Shown piece after piece: positions 58,771 through 64,000 of a stretch of DNA of 64,000 nt. Position numbers and translations under genes: made by a program. Origin of the DNA: Costertonia aggregata (GTDB lineage Bacteria; Bacteroidota; Bacteroidia; Flavobacteriales; Flavobacteriaceae); the NCBI RefSeq assembly GCF_013402795.1, contig NZ_CP058595.1, positions 407,501 through 471,500 on the forward strand, read 5' to 3'. The stretch's first letter is position 1. Every line of letters starts with the position of its first letter. The notes beneath the pieces are model-generated. The model saw nothing but the letters and a program-made list of their open reading frames with translations. It had not been told where the DNA came from and made no database searches.

Positions 58771-59430
58771 TTAAGCAAAATTTTCTTTGTACAAGAACTT
58801 TCCAAAGTCAATGATGCTGTCCAAGGGCGTGTTATCAAAAACATCAAATATGGTATTTACTGATTTTTCAATAGCTAAATCGGTCTTTTCGAATCCGGCA
58901 GACGAATCTTCCATCCAAAATTTGAGCAAGAACATAAACTGCAACCATGCCCCTTCAGAGAACAATCTTGGGTTATGTTGGGTGATTTTAAACGATTTTT
59001 CGGCATTGCCATCTTCAATTAAATCAGTTGCGAAGTTTTTTATATGCTTTCGTAAACCTTTCAATTGCTCTAGGTTCTTCAACATGTTTTTGTGCTCCTT
59101 TAACGTAAATAACACATAACTTCTGTTTAAGGTAAGCAACTCAAAGAACGAGAAGAAAAATGTAAGCATTTTCTCTTTATTCGAAAATGCATCGTATTCT
59201 TTGTTTTTTTGCATCAGGTCTTGGGTATTTGAGAAAAAAGTATTCCAAATAGCTTTTTGCAAACCTTCAACTGAGCCAAAGTAGGTATAAAAATCCTCTT
59301 CTTTGACAGTATTGGCCTTACAGAATTTATAAATGGATTTTGGGACGGTTTCATGTTCCAGTACATAATCCATATACATGCTTATAATCGTTTCTTTTGT
59401 AACCTTTTTAGTAGCAGTCTTTGCAGCCAT
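58771..59430 (-). CDS. TetR-family transcriptional regulator
   Basis: A 219-residue regulator with an N-terminal HTH (KETIISMYMDYVLEHETVPKSIYKFCKANTVKEEDFYTYFGSVEGLQKAIW, near residues 12-62). The C-terminal ligand region is all-helical and Phe/Leu-rich. The start MAAKTATKK is at 59430. It lies 19 nt before the ABC1-kinase gene in the same direction, so a coupled regulation is probable. Confidence 0.9.
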   Translation of the reverse strand: MAAKTATKKVTKETIISMYMDYVLEHETVPKSIYKFCKANTVKEEDFYTYFGSVEGLQKAIWNTFFSNTQDLMQKNKEYDAFSNKEKMLTFFFSFFELLTLNRSYVLFTLKEHKNMLKNLEQLKGLRKHIKNFATDLIEDGNAEKSFKITQHNPRLFSEGAWLQFMFLLKFWMEDSSAGFEKTDLAIEKSVNTIFDVFDNTPLDSIIDFGKFLYKENFA

Positions 59431-59509
59431 ATCCAAATTATTTTGTTAAAACAAATTTACGATAAACTAAACATAAAATGTGTTAAGGGATTAAGAATTT
59501 AGCTGTAAA

Positions 59510-59624
59510 AACTAAAAAACGTGCTTTCTTTTCAGAAAACACGTTTTTAAACAACCTAACCAATAAATAAACAAACTGATTATAATTCAAAAATCTTTTT
59601 CATAGCAATTTTATCATTTATAAT
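59510..59624 (-). ncRNA. Candidate short transcript with two overlapping mini-ORFs upstream of tetR
   Basis: A minus-strand promoter (TTG, 18 nt, TATATTTG; 59659 to 59631) and the hairpin at 59515-59549 define a unit of about 115 nt. It holds two tiny frames: MIKLL (59617-59600) and MKKIFEL (59603-59580), joined by an ATGA overlap. It sits just before tetR on the same strand, so it could be a leader with attenuation or a small RNA. Not matched to a known family; transcript ends are guessed. Confidence 0.4.
59515..59549 (-). terminator. Hairpin terminator inside the tetR-htpG intergenic region
   Basis: The hairpin pairs AAAAACGTG(C)TTTC with GAAAACACGTTTTT around TTTTCA. On the minus strand it ends in TTTTTTAG. 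It cannot belong to tetR or htpG, whose starts face away from it, so it terminates the small unit below. Confidence 0.75.
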
Positions 59625-59630
59625 CATACA

Positions 59631-59659
59631 CAAATATAATAAATGTTTAAGTATTTCAA
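59631..59659 (-). promoter_or_regulatory. Promoter of the short transcript
   Basis: On minus: TTG (59659-59657), an 18-nt spacer, and TATATTTG (59638-59631), the Bacteroidota consensus. It may also serve tetR by read-through. Confidence 0.6.
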
Positions 59660-59755
59660 TAAATTATCAAACATTATTTGTGTTAATGTTTTCTAAAATA
59701 CATCCTAGTGTACCTTTATTTACGATAATGGGGGTTTGTGGCCACTGAATCATAA

Positions 59756-59771
59756 TGTCAGTTTGTCACTT
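59756..59771 (+). promoter_or_regulatory. Direct repeat upstream of htpG
   Basis: A tandem 8-bp repeat TGTCAGTT-TGTCACTT about 97 nt upstream of the htpG start. It may be a regulator-binding site for the heat-shock gene; no protein match is known to me. Confidence 0.35.
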
Positions 59772-59867
59772 TATGCCATCATGGTACTTTTTTTGACCTT
59801 TTGTTGTTACACAAAAAAATATATCTCTTATTATAGGGAATCATAACAAACAAATAATAGTTTACAT

Positions 59868-61754
59868 ATGGCAACAGGCAAAATAAACGTATCGGTGGAA
59901 AATATTTTTCCATTGATAAAAAAGTTTCTTTACAGCGACCACGAAATTTTTCTTCGCGAACTTATATCCAATGCGACAGATGCAACCTTAAAATTAAAAC
60001 ACTTGACCGCAATAGGTGAAGCCAAAGTTGAATATGGCAACCCCATAATAGAGGTAAAGGCAGATAAAAAAGGTAAAAAGCTCCACATTATCGACCAAGG
60101 TATTGGAATGACGGAAGAAGAAATCAAAAAATACATCAATGAGGTAGCTTTTTCAGGTGCCGAGGAGTTTTTGAACAAGTATGAAGATTCCGCGAAAGAT
60201 TCTGGTATCATCGGCCATTTTGGCCTTGGTTTTTATTCCGCTTTTATGGTTGCGGAAAAAGTGGAAATCATCTCTAAAAGCTATAAAGATGATGAAGCGG
60301 TACATTGGAGCTGTGACGGTTCGCCAAAATTTACACTGAAAAAAGGCAAGAAAAAGGATAGAGGTACTGAAATCATTTTACACATTGCCGAAGATTCCAC
60401 TGAATTTCTGGAAGATAGCAGAATAAATGAGCTATTGCGCAAGTACAATAAATTCATGCCCATTCCCATTAAATTTGGTACCAAAACCGAAACGCTTCCC
60501 AAACCGGATGATGCCAAAGAGGACGACCCCGCACCAACGAAAGAAGTAGATAACATAGTCAATAATCCCGACCCCGCTTGGACCAAACAACCTGCGGATT
60601 TAAAAGAAGAAGATTACAAAGCGTTTTACAGGGAGCTGTATCCCATGCAATTTGAAGAACCTTTGTTTAATATACATTTGAATGTTGACTATCCTTTTAA
60701 CCTAACAGGTATACTTTATTTTCCAAAACTTACGCAAGACCTAAACGTACAAAAAGACCGTATTCAATTATATCAGAACCAAGTTTTCGTAACCGATAAC
60801 GTTGAAGGCATTGTACCGGAATTCTTGACCATGTTGCGTGGGGTAATAGATTCTCCGGATATTCCCCTAAATGTTTCTCGCTCTTACCTACAGGCTGATG
60901 GTGCGGTGAAGAAAATATCCTCGTACATCACAAGAAAAGTGGCCGATAAATTAAATTCACTCTTTAAGAACAGTCGCGAGGATTTCGAGGCCAAATGGAA
61001 CGATATCAAAATAGTTATAGAATATGGAATGCTATCCGAAGATAAATTCTTTGATAAAGCTGACAAATTTGCATTGTACCCTACAGTAGATGGCAATTAT
61101 TTTACGTTTGAGGAGCTGCAGGAAAAAATAAAGGCAAACCAGACCGATAAGGACGATAAATTGGTTATCCTTTACGCATCAAACAAAGAAGAACAACACA
61201 GTTATATCGAAGCCGCAAAAGCAAAAGGATATGAGGTTTTGTTGATGGATTCCCCGATTATAGGACATTTGATGCAAAAGCTGGAAACCTCAAAAGAAAA
61301 AATTTCATTCGCCCGGGTAGATGCAGACCATTTGGACAACCTCATCAAAAAAGAGGACACTCAAATCTCCAAGCTTTCCGATGAGGAAAAAGAAACCTTA
61401 AAAAAGAACCTTGAAGAGGTGATTGAAAATAAAAGCTACACCATTCAGTTAGAAGCTATGGACAGTAATGCATCACCCTTCATCATAACCGAACCGGAAT
61501 TCATGCGCCGCATGAAAGAAATGCAGCAGACCGGTGGCGGTGGTATGTTCGGTATGGGCAATATGCCCGAAATGTACAATCTTATCGTGAATACGAACCA
61601 CGAGTTGGTGGGCGAGATTCTGAATACGAAGACGGCAAAAAAACGGGAACGCTTGATAAACCAGTCCATAGATTTGGCCAGGCTCTCCAAAGGCCTATTA
61701 AAAGGTGAAGAGCTGACCAATTTTATAAAGCGTAGCTATGAGATGGTAAAATAG
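59868..61754 (+). CDS. htpG: Molecular chaperone HtpG (Hsp90)
   Basis: The bacterial Hsp90, a 628-residue ATP-driven chaperone. The GHKL ATPase N-domain shows FLRELISNATDATLKLK, DQGIGMTEEE, and GHFGLGFYSAFMVAEKV. The middle domain contains LNVSRSYLQADGAVKKI, and the C-terminal dimer domain carries SIDLARLSKGLLKGEEL. Size is usual. A strong terminator follows. Cytosolic, stress-related. Confidence 0.97.
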   Translation: MATGKINVSVENIFPLIKKFLYSDHEIFLRELISNATDATLKLKHLTAIGEAKVEYGNPIIEVKADKKGKKLHIIDQGIGMTEEEIKKYINEVAFSGAEEFLNKYEDSAKDSGIIGHFGLGFYSAFMVAEKVEIISKSYKDDEAVHWSCDGSPKFTLKKGKKKDRGTEIILHIAEDSTEFLEDSRINELLRKYNKFMPIPIKFGTKTETLPKPDDAKEDDPAPTKEVDNIVNNPDPAWTKQPADLKEEDYKAFYRELYPMQFEEPLFNIHLNVDYPFNLTGILYFPKLTQDLNVQKDRIQLYQNQVFVTDNVEGIVPEFLTMLRGVIDSPDIPLNVSRSYLQADGAVKKISSYITRKVADKLNSLFKNSREDFEAKWNDIKIVIEYGMLSEDKFFDKADKFALYPTVDGNYFTFEELQEKIKANQTDKDDKLVILYASNKEEQHSYIEAAKAKGYEVLLMDSPIIGHLMQKLETSKEKISFARVDADHLDNLIKKEDTQISKLSDEEKETLKKNLEEVIENKSYTIQLEAMDSNASPFIITEPEFMRRMKEMQQTGGGGMFGMGNMPEMYNLIVNTNHELVGEILNTKTAKKRERLINQSIDLARLSKGLLKGEELTNFIKRSYEMVK

Positions 61755-61826
61755 ATTGTACCTAACTTATAATATGTTACCCAAGCTTAATCCTTGGGAA
61801 TCATTTAAATCAAAACAAGTTTTTCG

Positions 61827-61866
61827 AAAAAGGGCAAATGAATATTCATTTGCCCTTTTGGTTTTT
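61827..61866 (+). terminator. Terminator after htpG
   Basis: A hairpin AAAAGGGCAAATGAATATTC- with the arm ATTTGCCCTTTT, then GGTTTTTT. Its stem is nearly perfect, and it lies 73 nt past the htpG stop. Confidence 0.9.
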
Positions 61867-61906
61867 TAAAAGTACCTTAAGATGGAAAAGACACACTGGT
61901 AGCTCT

Positions 61907-63028
61907 ATGGATTTGAACTATAATCTTTATGCTTTTTTAGATACGGTTGGTCTCATACAGGGACTAACACTGGGGATTTTATTGATTATAATCAATAAAA
62001 AAAAGCATAAAAGCACTTTTTTCTTAGGGTTGTTTTTACTCTTATATGCCGTTGAGCGCATAAACCCTATTCTTGAGAGTCTCGATATTTATAAATTTTA
62101 TCCAGAGCTTTACCGCTTGCCCTTTAATTTTTTTTGGTTATTGTATCCCCTGTTTTATGTATACACGCAGCAGGTATGTATTTTTGCGGACAAAAAGATA
62201 CAGTATTGGGTATTGTATCCGGGAATATTGGCATTTTTTGTACAAGTTGTTATTTTTTTCCTTCCGTACGAAGAAAAGCTAATCATTGTAGATACATTGT
62301 GGTTCAAAGCATTTATAATATGCGGATTTATCTATGGAATAATTATTGGCATTTGGAATTTAAAGTTAATATCCAACCATAAGAGCGAAGTCAAAAATGT
62401 ATTCTCCTTGCTAGAATCCAAGGAACTGCAATGGGCTAAAGTCTTTTTACTTTTTGCCATTTCAGGCTCTATATTGTACATTATTCAATATTATGCTTTA
62501 CCAAATAATGTATATTCCAACATATTTTTTGTTCTATTTGACCTTATCGTAATTTACTGGGTATCCTACCACGGGGTAGAACAGCGCAACGTACTATCCT
62601 TGCTTTCCAAAAGTGAAATGTTTGGCAACAAAGGCGATAAAATACCATCTCAGCCAAATCTCCCGGTAAACTCCTATGAGGGGATGAAAGAATTAATGGT
62701 AGAAATAGACGATTACATGAAACAATCGGAAAGTTTTATGCAAACCGAGTTGACGATAGTTGACGTGGCCAAAGGACTCAACATTCATCCCAAACGAATA
62801 TCAACGACCATAAATACCATGTGCCACGTAAATTTCAATACCTATGTCAACCAATTTAGAATACGCAAGGCAGAAAAGTTACTGGATAATCAAGAAGATT
62901 TAAACTTAAGTATTGAAGGGATAGGAAATGAAGTTGGTTTTCACAGCAAAAGTGCTTTTTACGCTGCCTTTAAAAAAATAACGGGCACTACCCCTACCAA
63001 ATACAAACAAGGCCGCGCTAAACTGTAG
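61907..63028 (+). CDS. Membrane-anchored AraC-family transcriptional regulator
   Basis: A 373-residue protein with seven predicted N-terminal membrane helices (up to residue 230) and a C-terminal AraC/HTH domain (TIVDVAKGLNIHPKRISTTINTMCHVNFNTYVNQFRIRKAEKLL ... GFHSKSAFYAAFKKITGTTPTKYKQ). Such 7TM-AraC proteins are common in flavobacteria. The start ATG at 61907 is chosen because the longer frame, from 61838, lies inside the htpG terminator hairpin. Ligand and targets are unknown. Confidence 0.88.
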   Translation: MDLNYNLYAFLDTVGLIQGLTLGILLIIINKKKHKSTFFLGLFLLLYAVERINPILESLDIYKFYPELYRLPFNFFWLLYPLFYVYTQQVCIFADKKIQYWVLYPGILAFFVQVVIFFLPYEEKLIIVDTLWFKAFIICGFIYGIIIGIWNLKLISNHKSEVKNVFSLLESKELQWAKVFLLFAISGSILYIIQYYALPNNVYSNIFFVLFDLIVIYWVSYHGVEQRNVLSLLSKSEMFGNKGDKIPSQPNLPVNSYEGMKELMVEIDDYMKQSESFMQTELTIVDVAKGLNIHPKRISTTINTMCHVNFNTYVNQFRIRKAEKLLDNQEDLNLSIEGIGNEVGFHSKSAFYAAFKKITGTTPTKYKQGRAKL

Positions 63029-63208
63029 TTTGTTCCTCCATTTGATTTAGTTACGAATACGTATCCATAATCCTGATTCCTGAAATAGGTCGTACAAGCA
63101 TATTGAGGGCCGTATATGTACTAATTTCTGAAATCAAAACACTTTCCCATCTCATTTTTTACTTGTGTTCAATGAATTTTCACATTTTTGCGCCCTCTAA
63201 AAAATACT

Positions 63209-63430
63209 ATGCACGCATACAAAAAACAGCTTTTACTAGTACTGATCATACTGTGGTCAGGTTTTATAGCTTGGGAATATTACATCCTTGGAGTATCTAA
63301 AGACATTTTGGAATATAGTATAAGGTATGATGTTATAGCATTATCGGTACTTATACTTTTTTCGCTTTATGCTTTTTATATTTTCCTGGGTACAGAAAAT
63401 AAAGAAGACAATACCGATGAAATGTGTTGA
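63209..63430 (+). CDS. Small membrane protein of 73 residues
   Basis: A short protein with two hydrophobic helices (LLLVLIILWSGFIAWEYYIL and DVIALSVLILFSLYAFYIFL) and a charged C-terminal tail. It begins MHAYKKQ at 63209. Its last 14 nt overlap the cupin-like gene, so the two are coupled. The family is unknown to me. Confidence 0.65.
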   Translation: MHAYKKQLLLVLIILWSGFIAWEYYILGVSKDILEYSIRYDVIALSVLILFSLYAFYIFLGTENKEDNTDEMC

Positions 63431-63836
63431 ATTGAATCCGACCGGTCACTTTGACCCTTGGGAACCTGAAAAAATCTCTGAACTAAAGGCAAATGATTTG
63501 AATCGGGGCATGGGCAACGACTTAATGTTTGAAAACGAAACTGTAAAATTATGGGGGATATGCTTACGCCCCTATGAAAGGCTTCCGTTTAGGAAACAAA
63601 AGGGGCAATTCTCATGGACCTGCGTTACTGGAGGCTTGGCCATTTCAAGATATTCCGATGGTAAAATTTGCCTATTGCGTTTTGAAAAAGGCGATGTAGC
63701 CTATTGGAATCTGGAAAATGATGAACTAATAAGTGATTTGGAGAATATAGGGGAAGATGTTTTAAGAATTACCATACTGGAACATAAGCCACTGCCAAAT
63801 ACAAAACCTTCAAAAGAAACGCGAAAAACTGCATAA
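63417..63836 (+). CDS. Cupin-like protein
   Basis: A 139-residue soluble protein with a cupin-like core (ETVKLWGICLRPYERLPFRKQKGQFSWTCVTGGLAISRYSDG). The normal metal His residues of a cupin are replaced (Arg and Gln in the first motif), so metal binding is doubtful. The start ATG at 63417 overlaps the small membrane protein by 14 nt. Function unknown. Confidence 0.65.
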   Translation: MKCVELNPTGHFDPWEPEKISELKANDLNRGMGNDLMFENETVKLWGICLRPYERLPFRKQKGQFSWTCVTGGLAISRYSDGKICLLRFEKGDVAYWNLENDELISDLENIGEDVLRITILEHKPLPNTKPSKETRKTA

Positions 63837-63888
63837 TATCCTTAAATATTAACATCACTGCATGCCATGAGTTTTATATCTTTAGGGC

Positions 63889-64000
63889 ATGAAGGTGATA
63901 TCGACCAATGTAGGGAATGCCGTTACGTTTCTGTGGAACGGCAAAGAAGAGCGAACAGGTATATTTAAATACCCAGTTGACAAAGTCTTGTCTCTAGAAA
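63889..64000 (+). CDS. MOSC-domain protein, N-terminal part
   Basis: The window ends 37 codons into this gene. MKVISTNVGNAVTFLWNGKEERTGIFKYPVDK is the family start, in which the first residues form a beta strand and the WNGKEE-TGI(F/Y)K(Y)PV segment precedes the sulfur-carrier domain. MOSC proteins handle molybdenum-cofactor or sulfur chemistry. Partial; the rest lies beyond. Confidence 0.85.
   Translation, partial: MKVISTNVGNAVTFLWNGKEERTGIFKYPVDKVLSLE

Noticed and set aside
59756-59800. Sigma-54-type promoter before htpG
   Set aside because: GGTAC...TTTTTTTGA lacks the invariant GG/GC pair at -24/-12 spacing.
61838-61906. Longer N-terminus for the AraC-type regulator
   Set aside because: The added codons lie within the htpG terminator hairpin and T run; the ATG at 61907 is better.

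Overview
The window is chromosomal DNA from a marine-type member of the Flavobacteriaceae (Bacteroidota). The evidence is the AT-rich sequence, promoters of the Bacteroidota type (TTG, about 19 nt, TAnnTTTG), near absence of Shine-Dalgarno sequences, many SPII lipoproteins with short N-termini, and family-typical genes: a split transketolase, an rpmB-rpmG-50-residue-protein-ftsY block, DUF2911 and DUF6503 proteins, and a flavobacterial-type carotenoid cluster. It looks like stable core genome. I see no insertion sequence, prophage, integrase, CRISPR array or rRNA operon.

Layout. 1-478: end of a Cof-type HAD phosphatase. 487-7684 (minus): a secreted protein usually mislabelled asparagine synthetase B, dnaB, accA, a DMT transporter, an LptF/LptG permease and tgt. 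7852-9735: transketolase in two subunits. 9865-13041: an outer-membrane barrel, an FKBP lipoprotein with calcium-type repeats, an Hsp15-like S4 protein, a PRPP-dependent transferase and aroK. 13178-13389: tRNA-Lys and tRNA-Leu. 13568-19361: a seven-gene operon with a CarH-like B12 photoreceptor/repressor followed by crtI, crtB, crtZ, a CrtD-like desaturase and cruF. It converges on a minus-strand pair, crtA plus a cysteine-less thioredoxin-like protein. 20718-26430 (minus): aconitase, a MoxR ATPase and two parvulin-type chaperones. 26551-33749: a small protein, a beta-lactamase-fold lipoprotein, a DUF2339/DUF3999-like pair, a fasciclin protein, and an ECF sigma/anti-sigma pair. 34027-41510: rimO, a serine hydrolase, DUF1801, an unknown secreted protein, an amidase lipoprotein, DUF2911 and ftsY. 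41654-48390 (minus): a 50-residue protein, rpmG, rpmB, cinA, an Hpt protein, an FAH-family enzyme, a 3'-5' exonuclease, an E2 acyltransferase, recR and a DUF6503 lipoprotein. 48559-52260: sodium/solute symporter, glpK, glpF. 52240-59430: unknown and CoA-binding proteins, fabH, a large S9 peptidase, an ABC1 kinase with a TetR regulator. 59868-64000: htpG, a membrane-anchored AraC regulator, a small membrane protein, a cupin-like protein, and the start of a MOSC protein.

The strongest system is the light/B12-regulated carotenoid locus. The regulator keeps the W-x9-EH motif and the ExHxxG cobalamin-histidine motif of CarH. Its promoter is bracketed by a perfect 10-bp inverted repeat, and all downstream genes are packed with gaps of -8 to 29 nt. 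The enzymes suggest a monocyclic, 1'-hydroxylated xanthophyll of the saproxanthin/myxol type, possibly ketolated by CrtA. No lycopene cyclase gene is in the window. Other points worth checking are a Tgt without its three zinc cysteines, an E2 with Asn in its HxxxDG motif, a short promoter-terminator unit with two overlapping mini-ORFs between tetR and htpG, and a DnaA-box-like site upstream of dnaB.
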